Source: Sepiola atlantica
Lineage: Eukaryota > Mollusca > Cephalopoda > Sepiida > Sepiolidae
Assembly (NCBI GenBank): GCA_963556195.1
Contig: CAUVYP010000586.1
Location: 124,001 to 188,000, forward strand
Direction of reading: 5' to 3'
DNA length: 64,000 bases
Under the pieces are notes generated by a model. It saw only the letters and a list, made by a program, of their open reading frames with translations, was not told the origin of the DNA and did no database searches. The position numbers and the translations under genes are program-made. Of this stretch, positions 1-9,948 are shown one piece after another (the stretch's first letter is position 1; each line of letters starts with the position of its first letter).

Positions 1-90
1 TTTCTACTGAAGTACCAAGTTTCAGAAGTGCAGCTCTTGTACTGCCGGAGATATGTCGATACAAACTGAATACGCAAAACATCAACAAAA
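1..90. repeat. Partial satellite monomer at left edge
   Basis: These 90 bases match monomer positions 97-186. The class-defining cassette lies outside the window, so the class cannot be fully assigned. The ending AAAACATCAACAAAA excludes class C. Confidence 0.95.
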
Positions 91-276
91 TTTAGCGCGT
101 TTTAAAGTTGATATCGCTTTTGTTTATAACTTCCACATTTATTCGAATTGTGCAACGAAACTTTGCAGACAGTCGCGGATAGGCCTTTTCTACTGAAGTA
201 CCAAGTTTCAGAAGTGCAGCTCTTGTACTGCCGGAGATATGTCGATACAAACTGAATACGCAAAACATCAACAAAA
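91..276. repeat. Exemplar of class B monomer
   Basis: This complete monomer carries the B cassette GACAGTCGCGGATAGGCCTT at monomer positions 78-97. It differs from class A at nine of these twenty positions and is otherwise essentially identical to A. B is the second most common class, with about 68 copies spread over the whole window. Subtypes are B' (TG to GT swap giving GATAGTTCG) and B'' (GGATAAGCG or GGATAGGCG). Confidence 0.93.
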
Positions 277-1039
277 TTTAGCGCGTTTTAAAGTTGATAT
301 CGCTTTTGTTTATAACTTCCACATTTATTCGAATTGTGCAACGAAACTTTGCACAGATTAGGGGAGTCACATTTTCTACTGAAGTACCAAGTTTCAGAAG
401 TGCAGCTCTTGTACTGCCGGAGATATGTCGATACAAACTGAATACGCAAAACATCAACAAAATTTAGCGCGTTTTAAAGTTGATATCGCTTTTGTTTATA
501 ACTTCCACATTTATTCGAATTGTGCAGCGAAACTTTGCAGACAGTCGCGGATAGGCCTTTTCTACTGAAGTACCAAGTTTCAGAAGTGCAGCTCTTGTAC
601 TGCCGGAGATAGTTCGATACAAACTGAATACGCAAAACATCAACAAAATTTAGCGCGTTTTAAAGTTGATATCGCTTTTGTTTATAACTTCCACATTTAT
701 TCGAATTGTGCAACGAAACTTTGCACAGATTAGCGGAGTCACATTTTCTACTGAAGTACCAAGTTTCAGAAGTGCAGCTCTTGTACTGCCGGAGATATGT
801 CGATACAAACTGAATACGCAAACTATCAACAAAATTTAGTGCGATTTAAAGTTAGTATCGCTTTTGTTTATAACTTCACCATTCTTTAGAATTGTGCAAC
901 GAAACTTTGCAGAGATAAGCGGAGTCACATGCTCTACTGAAGTACCAAGTTTCAGAAGTGCAGCTCTTTTACTGCCGGAGATATGTCGATACAAACTGAA
1001 TACGCAAAACATCAACAAAATTTAGCGCGTTTTAAAGTT

Positions 1040-1045
1040 GATATC
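1040..1045. other. GATATC palindrome in reference monomer
   Basis: A 6-bp perfect palindrome at monomer positions 20-25, present in A, B, C, D' and E. In class D the first two bases are swapped (AGTATC), which destroys it. No function is claimed. Confidence 0.6.
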
Positions 1046-1080
1046 GCTTTTGTTTATAACTTCCACATTTATTCGAATTG

Positions 1081-1097
1081 TGCAACGAAACTTTGCA
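1081..1097. other. Short inverted repeat TGCAA-N7-TTGCA next to the variable cassette
   Basis: Perfect 5-bp arms separated by CGAAACT occur at monomer positions 61-77 and are kept in nearly all monomers of every class. The right arm abuts the class-defining cassette. A few copies break it, for example GTGAAACG near 16,148 and 20,239, and TTTACAC at 59,126 and 63,404. It could form a small hairpin or a dyad protein site; neither is shown by sequence alone. Confidence 0.5.
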
Positions 1098-1118
1098 CAG
1101 ATTAGCGGAGTCACATTT
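1098..1118. other. Class-defining variable cassette (reference copy, A allele)
   Basis: Monomer positions 78-98 hold the densest differences between classes, while the flanks TTTGCA and CTACTGAAG are almost invariant. Four main alleles have identical length and share the core GCGGA at positions 85-89. A and B differ at nine positions, A and E at eight. The arrangement resembles the A/B box of primate alpha satellite, where a short segment alternates between two protein-binding alleles. That is analogy, not evidence of binding. Confidence 0.75.
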
Positions 1119-1126
1119 TCTACTGA

Positions 1127-1159
1127 AGTACCAAGTTTCAGAAGTGCAGCTCTTGTACT
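1127..1159. other. Bulged dyad AGTAC(C)AAG - N16 - CTTGTACT
   Basis: At monomer positions 107-115 and 132-139 two arms can pair over eight base pairs with one bulged C, leaving a 16-nt loop. A second, overlapping inverted pair CTGAA/TTCAG lies at 103-107 and 117-121 and would compete with it. In class D, G135 is T, which breaks one pair of the long stem. Dyads without a CENP-B box have been noted in several centromeric satellites; the role here is unknown. Confidence 0.5.
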
Positions 1160-1193
1160 GCCGGAGATATGTCGATACAAACTGAATACGCAA
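1156..1193. other. Inter-class conserved core of the monomer (reference copy)
   Basis: Monomer positions 136-173, from TACTGCCGGAG to AATACGCAA, are the same in A, B, C and D consensus sequences; early E copies have one difference (TAATGCC). D-specific differences stop just before this core and resume just after it. Scattered private changes exist, such as the B' base swap and AAACTTAATAC at 54,565, 58,471 and 62,749. It marks the likely natural boundary between ancestral units, and could be a binding site or a preferred exchange tract. Confidence 0.55.
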
Positions 1194-2694
1194 AACATCA
1201 ACAAAATTTAGCGCGTTTTAAAGTTGATATCGCTTTTGTTTATAACTTCCACATTTATTCGAATTGTGCAACGAAACTTTGCACAGATTAGCGGAGTCAC
1301 ATTTTCTACTGAAGTACCAAGTTTCAGAAGTGCAGCTCTTGTACTGCCGGAGATATGTCGATACAAACTGAATACGCAAAACATCAACAAAATTTAGCGC
1401 GTTTTAAAGTTGATATCGCTTTTGTTTATAACTTCCACATTTATTCGAATTGTGCAACGAAACTTTGCACAGATTAGGGGAGTCACATTTTCTACTGAAG
1501 TACCAAGTTTCAGAAGTGCAGCTCTTGTACTGCCGGAGATATGTCGATACAAACTGAATACGCAAAACATCAACAAAATTTAGCGCGTTTTAAAGTTGAT
1601 ATCGCTTTTGTTTATAACTTCCACATTTATTCGAATTGTGCAACGAAACTTTGCAGACAGTCGCGGATAGGCCTTTTCTACTGAAGTACCAAGTTTCAGA
1701 AGTGCAGCTCTTGTACTGCCGGAGATATGTCGATACAAACTGAATACGCAAAACATCAACAAAATTTAGCGCGTTTTAAAGTTGATATCGCTTTTGTTTA
1801 TAACTTCCACATTTATTCGAATTGTGCAACGAAACTTTGCACAGATTAGCGGAGTCACATTTTCTACTGAAGTACCAAGTTTCAGAAGTGCAGCTCTTGT
1901 ACTGCCGGAGATATGTCGATACAAACTGAATACGCAAAACATCAACAAAATTTAGCGCGTTTTAAAGTTGATATCGCTTTTGTTTATAACTTCCACATTT
2001 ATTCGAATTGTGCAACGAAACTTTGCACAGATTAGCGGAGTCACATTTTCTACTGAAGTACCAAGTTTCAGAAGTGCAGCTCTTGTACTGCCGGAGATAT
2101 GTCGATACAAACTGAATACGCAAAACATCAACAAAATTTAGCGCGTTTTAAAGTTGATATCGCTTTTGTTTATAACTTCCACATTTATTCGAATTGTGCA
2201 ACGAAACTTTGCAGACAGTCGCGGATAGGCCTTTTCTACTGAAGTACCAAGTTTCAGAAGTGCAGCTCTTGTACTGCCGGAGATATGTCGATACAAACTG
2301 AATACGCAAAACATCAACAAAATTTAGCGCGTTTTAAAGTTGATATCGCTTTTGTTTATAACTTCCACATTTATTCGAATTGTGCAACGAAACTTTGCAC
2401 AGATTAGCGGAGTCACATTTTCTACTGAAGTACCAAGTTTCAGAAGTGCAGCTCTTGTACTGCCGGAGATATGTCGATACAAACTGAATACGCAAAACAT
2501 CAACAAAATTTAGCGCGTTTTAAAGTTGATATCGCTTTTGTTTATAACTTCCACATTTATTCGAATTGTGCAACGAAACTTTGCACAGATTAGCGGAGTC
2601 ACATTTTCTACTGAAGTACCAAGTTTCAGAAGTGCAGCTCTTGTACTGCCGGAGATATGTCGATACAAACTGAATACGCAAAACATCAACAAAA

Positions 2695-2880
2695 TTTAGC
2701 GCGTTTTAAAGTTGATATCGCTTTTGTTTATAACTTCCACATTTATTCGAATTGTGCAACGAAACTTTGCACAGATTAGCGGAGTCACATTTTCTACTGA
2801 AGTACCAAGTTTCAGAAGTGCAGCTCTTGTACTGCCGGAGATATGTCGATACAAACTGAATACGCAAACTATCAACAAAA
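2695..2880. repeat. Exemplar of class C monomer
   Basis: The body and cassette are class A, but the end reads GCAAACTATCAAC in place of GCAAAACATCAAC. All of the roughly 44 C monomers are directly followed by a D-type monomer. The C label therefore really marks the upstream start of the D haplotype in this numbering. Confidence 0.9.
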
Positions 2881-3066
2881 TTTAGTGCGATTTAAAGTTA
2901 GTATCGCTTTTGTTTATAACTTCACCATTCTTTAGAATTGTGCAACGAAACTTTGCAGAGATAAGCGGAGTCACATGCTCTACTGAAGTACCAAGTTTCA
3001 GAAGTGCAGCTCTTTTACTGCCGGAGATATGTCGATACAAACTGAATACGCAAAACATCAACAAAA
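2881..3066. repeat. Exemplar of class D monomer
   Basis: D differs from A at about 14 positions: TTTAGTGCGA at the start, GTTAGTATC, TTCACCATTCTTTAG, the cassette GAGATAAGCGGAGTCACATG, and CTCTTTTACTG. It is the most diverged class, about 92 % identical to A. About 56 D-type copies occur. D' (first near 17.9 kb) has GTTGATATC and CTTTTGAATT; D'' has the D' start but A-like CTTGTACTG. Confidence 0.92.
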
Positions 3067-5298
3067 TTTAGCGCGTTTTAAAGTTGATATCGCTTTTGTT
3101 TATAACTTCCACATTTATTCGAATTGTGCAACGAAACTTTGCACAGATTAGCGGAGTCACATTTTCTACTGAAGTACCAAGTTTCAGAAGTGCAGCTCTT
3201 GTACTGCCGGAGATATGTCGATACAAACTGAATACGCAAAACATCAACAAAATTTAGCGCGTTTTAAAGTTGATATCGCTTTTGTTTATAACTTCCACAT
3301 TTATTCGAATTGTGCAACGAAACTTTGCACAGATTAGCGGAGTCACATTTTCTACTGAAGTACCAAGTTTCAGAAGTGCAGCTCTTGTACTGCCGGAGAT
3401 ATGTCGATACAAACTGAATACGCAAAACATCAACAAAATTTAGCGCGTTTTAAAGTTGATATCGCTTTTGTTTATAACTTCCACATTTATTCGAATTGTG
3501 CAACGAAACTTTGCACAGATTAGGGGAGTCACATTTTCTACTGAAGTACCAAGTTTCAGAAGTGCAGCTCTTGTACTGCCGGAGATATGTCGATACAAAC
3601 TGAATACGCAAAACATCAACAAAATTTAGCGCGTTTTAAAGTTGATATCGCTTTTGTTTATAACTTCCACATTTATTCGAATTGTGCAACGAAACTTTGC
3701 AGACAGTCGCGGATAGGCCTTTTCTACTGAAGTACCAAGTTTCAGAAGTGCAGCTCTTGTACTGCCGGAGATAGTTCGATACAAAGTGAATACGCAAAAC
3801 ATCAACAAAATTTAGCGCGTTTTAAAGTTGATATCGCTTTTGTTTATAACTTCCACATTTATTCGAATTGTGCAACGAAACTTTGCACAGATTAGCGGAG
3901 TCACATTTTCTACTGAAGTACCAAGTTTCAGAAGTGCAGCTCTTGTACTGCCGGAGATATGTCGATACAAACTGAATACGCAAACTATCAACAAAATTTA
4001 GTGCGATTTAAAGTTAGTATCGCTTTTGTTTATAACTTCACCATTCTTTAGAATTGTGCAACGAAACTTTGCAGAGATAAGCGGAGTCACATGCTCTACT
4101 GAAGTACCAAGTTTCAGAAGTGCAGCTCTTTTACTGCCGGAGATATGTCGATACAAACTGAATACGCAAAACATCAACAAAATTTAGCGCGTTTTAAAGT
4201 TGATATCGCTTTTGTTTATAACTTCCACATTTATTCGAATTGTGCAACGAAACTTTGCACAGATTAGCGGAGTCACATTTTCTGCTGAAGTACCAAGTTT
4301 CAGAAGTGCATCTCTTGTACTGCCGGAGATATGTCGATACAAACTGAATACGCAAAACATCAACAAAATTTAGCGCGTTTTAAAGTTGATATCGCTTTTG
4401 TTTATAACTTCCACATTTATTCGAATTGTGCAACGAAACTTTGCACAGATTAGCGGAGTCACATTTTCTACTGAAGTACCAAGTTTCAGAAGTGCAGCTC
4501 TTGTACTGCCGGAGATATGTCGATACAAACTGAATACGCAAAACATCAACAAAATTTAGCGCGTTTTAAAGTTGATATCGCTTTTGTTTATAACTTCCAC
4601 ATTTATTCGAATTGTGCAACGAAACTTTGCACAGATTAGCGGAGTCACATTTTCTACTGAAGTACCAAGTTTCAGAAGTGCAGCTCTTGTACTGCCGGAG
4701 ATATGTCGATACAAACTGAATACGCAAAACATCAACAAAATTTAGCGCGTTTTAAAGTTGATATCGCTTTTGTTTATAACTTCCACATTTATTCGAATTG
4801 TGCAACGAAACTTTGCAGACAGTCGCGGATAGGCCTTTTCTACTGAAGTACCAAGTTTCAGAAGTGCAGCTCTTGTACTGCCGGAGATATGTCGATACAA
4901 ACTGAATACGCAAAACATCAACAAAATTTAGCGCGTTTTAAAGTTGATATCGCTTTTGTTTATAACTTCCACATTTATTCGAATTGTGCAACGAAACTTT
5001 GCACAGATTAGCGGAGTCACATTTTCTACTGAAGTACCAAGTTTCAGAAGTGCAGCTCTTGTACTGCCGGAGATATGTCGATACAAACTGAATACGCAAA
5101 CTATCAACAAAATTTAGTGCGATTTAAAGTTAGTATCGCTTTTGTTTATAACTTCACCATTCTTTAGAATTGTGCAACGAAACTTTGCAGAGATAAGCGG
5201 AGTCACATGCTCTACTGAAGTACCAAGTTTCAGAAGTGCAGCTCTTTTACTGCCGGAGATATGTCGATACAAACTGAATACGCAAAACATCAACAACA

Positions 5299-7344
5299 TT
5301 TAGCGCGTTTTAAAGTTGATATCGCTTTTGTTTATAACTTCCACATTTATTCGAATTGTGCAACGAAACTTTGCACAGATTAGCGGAGTCACATTTTCTA
5401 CTGAAGTACCAAGTTTCAGAAGTGCAGCTCTTGTACTGCCGGAGATATGTCGATACAAACTGAATACGCAAAACATCAACAAAATTTAGCGCGTTTTAAA
5501 GTTGATATCGCTTTTGTTTATAACTTCCACATTTATTCGAATTGTGCAACGAAACTTTGCAGACAGTCGCGGATAGGCCTTTTCTACTGAAGTACCAAGT
5601 TTCAGAAGTGCAGCTCTTGTACTGCCGGAGATATGTCGATACAAACTGAATACGCAAAACATCAACAAAATTTAGCGCGTTTTAAAGTTGATATCGCTTT
5701 TGTTTATAACTTCCACATTTATTCGAATTGTGCAACGAAACTTTGCACAGATTAGCGGAGTCACATTTTCTACTGAAGTACCAAGTTTCAGAAGTGCAGC
5801 TCTTGTACTGCCGGAGATATGTCGATACAAACTGAATACGCAAAACATCAACAAAATTTAGCGCGTTTTAAAGTTGATATCGCTTTTGTTTATAACTTCC
5901 ACATTTATTCGAATTGTGCAACGAAACTTTGCACAGATTAGCGGAGTCACATTTTCTACTGAAGTACCAAGTTTCAGAAGTGCAGCTCTTGTACTGCCGG
6001 AGATATGTCGATACAAACTGAATACGCAAAACATCAACAAAATTTAGCGCGTTTTAAAGTTGATATCGCTTTTGTTTATAACTTCCACATTTATTCGAAT
6101 TGTGCAACGAAACTTTGCAGACAGTCGCGGATAGGCCTTTTCTACTGAAGTACCAAGTTTCAGAAGTGCAGCTCTTGTACTGCCGGAGATATGTCGATAC
6201 AAACTGAATACGCAAAACATCAACAAAATTTAGCGCGTTTTAAAGTTGATATCGCTTTTGTTTATAACTTCCACATTTATTCGAATTGTGCAACGAAACT
6301 TTGCACAGATTAGCGGAGTCACATTTTCTACTGAAGTACCAAGTTTCAGAAGTGCAGCTCTTGTACTGCCGGAGATATGTCGATACAAACTGAATACGCA
6401 AAACATCAACAAAATTTAGCGCGTTTTAAAGTTGATATCGCTTTTGTTTATAACTTCCACATTTATTCGAATTGTGCAACGAAACTTTGCACAGATTAGC
6501 GGAGTCACATTTTCTACTGAAGTACCAAGTTTCAGAAGTGCAGCTCTTGTACTGCCGGAGATATGTCGATACAAACTGAATACGCAAAACATCAACAAAA
6601 TTTAGCGCGTTTTAAAGTTGATATCGCTTTTGTTTATAACTTCCACATTTATTCGAATTGTGCAACGAAACTTTGCAGACAGTCGCGGATAGGCCTTTTC
6701 TACTGAAGTACCAAGTTTCAGAAGTGCAGCTCTTGTACTGCCGGAGATATGTCGATACAAACTGAATACGCAAAACATCAACAAAATTTAGCGCGTTTTA
6801 AAGTTGATATCGCTTTTGTTTATAACTTCCACATTTATTCGAATTGTGCAACGAAACTTTGCACAGATTAGCGGAGTCACATTTTCTACTGAAGTACCAA
6901 GTTTCAGAAGTGCAGCTCTTGTACTGCCGGAGATATGTCGATACAAACTGAATACGCAAAACATCAACAAAATTTAGCGCGTTTTAAAGTTGATATCGCT
7001 TTTGTTTATAACTTCCACATTTATTCGAATTGTGCAACGAAACTTTGCACAGATTAGCGGAGTCACATTTTCTACTGAAGTACCAAGTTTCAGAAGTGCA
7101 GCTCTTGTACTGCCGGAGATATGTCGATACAAACTGAATACGCAAAACATCAACAAAATTTAGCGCGTTTTAAAGTTGATATCGCTTTTGTTTATAACTT
7201 CCACATTTATTCGAATTGTGCAACGAAACTTTGCAGACAGTCGCGGATAGGCCTTTTCTACTGAAGTACCAAGTTTCAGAAGTGCAGCTCTTGTACTGCC
7301 GGAGATATGTCGATACAAACTGAATACGCAAAACATCAACAAAA
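5299..7344. repeat. A/B-only trimer stretch
   Basis: Order is A-B-A-A-B-A-A-B-A-A-B, that is B at every third monomer (558-bp period) for 2 kb, with no C, D or E. This simple short HOR sits between the two copies of the 14-monomer block. Confidence 0.9.
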
Positions 7345-9948
7345 TTTAGCGCGTTTTAAAGTTGATATCGCTTTTGTTTATAACTTCCACATTTATTCGA
7401 ATTGTGCAACGAAACTTTGCACAGATTAGCGGAGTCACATTTTCTACTGAAGTACCAAGTTTCAGAAGTGCAGCTCTTGTACTGCCGGAGATATGTCGAT
7501 ACAAACTGAATACGCAAACTATCAACAAAATTTAGTGCGATTTAAAGTTAGTATCGCTTTTGTTTATAACTTCACCATTCTTTAGAATTGTGCAACGAAA
7601 CTTTGCAGAGATAAGCGGAGTCACATGCTCTACTGAAGTACCAAGTTTCAGAAGTGCAGCTCTTTTACTGCCGGAGATATGTCGATACAAACTGAATACG
7701 CAAAACATCAACAAAATTTAGCGCGTTTTAAAGTTGATATCGCTTTTGTTTATAACTTCCACATTTATTCGAATAGTGCAACGAAACTTTGCACAGATTA
7801 GCGGAGTCACATTTTCTACTGAAGTACCAAGTTTCAGAAGTGCAGCTCTTGTACTGCCGGAGATATGTCGATACAAACTGAATACGCAAAACATCAACAA
7901 AATTTAGCGCGTTTTAAAGTTGATATCGCTTTTGTTTATAACTTCCACATTTATTCGAATTGTGCAACGAAACTTTGCACAGATTAGCGGAGTCACATTT
8001 TCTACTGAAGTACCAAGTTTCAGAAGTGCAGCTCTTGTACTGCCGGAGATATGTCGATACAAACTGAATACGCAAAACATCAACAAAATTTAGCGCGTTT
8101 TAAAGTTGATATCGCTTTTGTTTATAACTTCCACATTTATTCGAATTGTGCAACGAAACTTTGCACAGATTAGGGGAGTCACATTTTCTACTGAAGTACC
8201 AAGTTTCAGAAGTGCAGCTCTTGTACTGCCGGAGATATGTCGATACAAACTGAATACGCAAAACATCAACAAAATTTAGCGCGTTTTAAAGTTGATATCG
8301 CTTTTGTTTATAACTTCCACATTTATTCGAATTGTGCAACGAAACTTTGCAGACAGTCGCGGATAGGCCTTTTCTACTGAAGTACCAAGTTTCAGAAGTG
8401 CAGCTCTTGTACTGCCGGAGATAGTTCGATACAAACTGAATACGCAAAACATCAACAAAATTTAGCGCGTTTTAAAGTTGATATCGCTTTTGTTTATAAC
8501 TTCCACATTTATTCGAATTGTGCAACGAAACTTTGCACAGATTAGCGGAGTCACATTTTCTACTGAAGTACCAAGTTTCAGAAGTGCAGCTCTTGTACTG
8601 CCGGAGATATGTCGATACAAACTGAATACGCAAACTATCAACAAAATTTAGTGCGATTTAAAGTTAGTATCGCTTTTGTTTATAACTTCACCATTCTTTA
8701 GAATTGTGCAACGAAACTTTGCAGAGATAAGCGGAGTCACATGCTCTACTGAAGTACCAAGTTTCAGAAGTGCAGCTCTTTTACTGCCGGAGATATGTCG
8801 ATACAAACTGAATACGCAAAACATCAACAAAATTTAGCGCGTTTTAAAGTTGATATCGCTTTTGTTTATAACTTCCACATTTATTCGAATTGTGCAACGA
8901 AACTTTGCACAGATTAGCGGAGTCACATTTTCTACTGAAGTACCAAGTTTCAGAAGTGCATCTCTTGTACTGCCGGAGATATGTCGATACAAACTGAATA
9001 CGCAAAACATCAACAAAATTTAGCGCGTTTTAAAGTTGATATCGCTTTTGTTTATAACTTCCACATTTATTCGAATTGTGCAACGAAACTTTGCACAGAT
9101 TAGCGGAGTCACATTTTCTACTGAAGTACCAAGTTTCAGAAGTGCAGCTCTTGTACTGCCGGAGATATGTCGATACAAACTGAATACGCAAAACATCAAC
9201 AAAATTTAGCGCGTTTTAAAGTTGATATCGCTTTTGTTTATAACTTCCACATTTATTCGAATTGTGCAACGAAACTTTGCACAGATTAGCGGAGTCACAT
9301 TTTCTACTGAAGTACCAAGTTTCAGAAGTGCAGCTCTTGTACTGCCGGAGATATGTCGATACAAACTGAATACGCAAAACATCAACAAAATTTAGCGCGT
9401 TTTAAAGTTGATATCGCTTTTGTTTATAACTTCCACATTTATTCGAATTGTGCAACGAAACTTTGCAGACAGTCGCGGATAGGCCTTTTCTACTGAAGTA
9501 CCAAGTTTCAGAAGTGCAGCTCTTGTACTGCCGGAGATATGTCGATACAAACTGAATACGCAAAACATCAACAAAATTTAGCGCGTTTTAAAGTTGATAT
9601 CGCTTTTGTTTATAACTTCCACATTTATTCGAATTGTGCAACGAAACTTTGCACAGATTAGCGGAGTCACATTTTCTACTGAAGTACCAAGTTTCAGAAG
9701 TGCAGCTCTTGTACTGCCGGAGATATGTCGATACAAACTGAATACGCAAACTATCAACAAAATTTAGTGCGATTTAAAGTTAGTATCGCTTTTGTTTATA
9801 ACTTCACCATTCTTTAGAATTGTGCAACGAAACTTTGCAGAGATAAGCGGAGTCACATGCTCTACTGAAGTACCAAGTTTCAGAAGTGCAGCTCTTTTAC
9901 TGCCGGAGATATGTCGATACAAACTGAATACGCAAAACATCAACAACA
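7345..9948. repeat. 14-monomer block, copy 2 (partner at 2695)
   Basis: Order is C-D-A-A-A-B'-C-D-A-A-A-B-C-D, identical to copy 1 at 4,650-bp offset. A private T to A change (GAATAGTGC near 7,775) distinguishes it. The last D, with CAACAACATT, also begins the next unit type. Confidence 0.9.

Larger units (their letters stand above)
1021..1206. repeat. Exemplar of class A (consensus) monomer
   Basis: This copy matches the majority sequence and is used as the coordinate reference: monomer position n is window position 1020+n. Landmarks are palindrome GATATC at 20-25, ATTCGAAT at 51-58, inverted arms TGCAA/TTGCA at 61-65 and 73-77, the variable cassette at 78-98, the bulged dyad at 107-139, and a stretch at 136-173 that is nearly the same in all classes. 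About 155 of the 344 units are A. Confidence 0.95.
91..2694. repeat. Left segment, 14 monomers
   Basis: Monomer order is B-A-B'-C-D-A-A-A-B-A-A-B-A-A. The right half begins the A-A-B trimer pattern seen again at 5.3-7.3 kb. No gene or foreign insert is visible. Confidence 0.9.
2695..5298. repeat. 14-monomer block, copy 1 (partner at 7345)
   Basis: Order is C-D-A-A-A-B'-C-D-A-A-A-B-C-D. The same order recurs exactly 25 monomers (4,650 bp) later. The shared private marker GTGCATCTC (T at 4,311) has its twin at 8,961, and both blocks end in a D with CAACAACATT. I see three differences in 2.6 kb, at about 3,124, 3,785 and 4,284. Confidence 0.9.

Noticed and set aside
1050..1062. TATA-like or forkhead-like site (TTTTGTTTATAAC)
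   Set aside because: It fits loose motifs on either strand but occurs in nearly every monomer by descent, and short AT-rich motifs are expected by chance. There is no transcription evidence.
1063..1092. CENP-B box in the minus strand (TTTCGTTGCACAATTCG)
   Set aside because: TTCG and the central A fit the vertebrate box pattern, but the second half should be CGGG and reads ATTC. Half a match is not enough.
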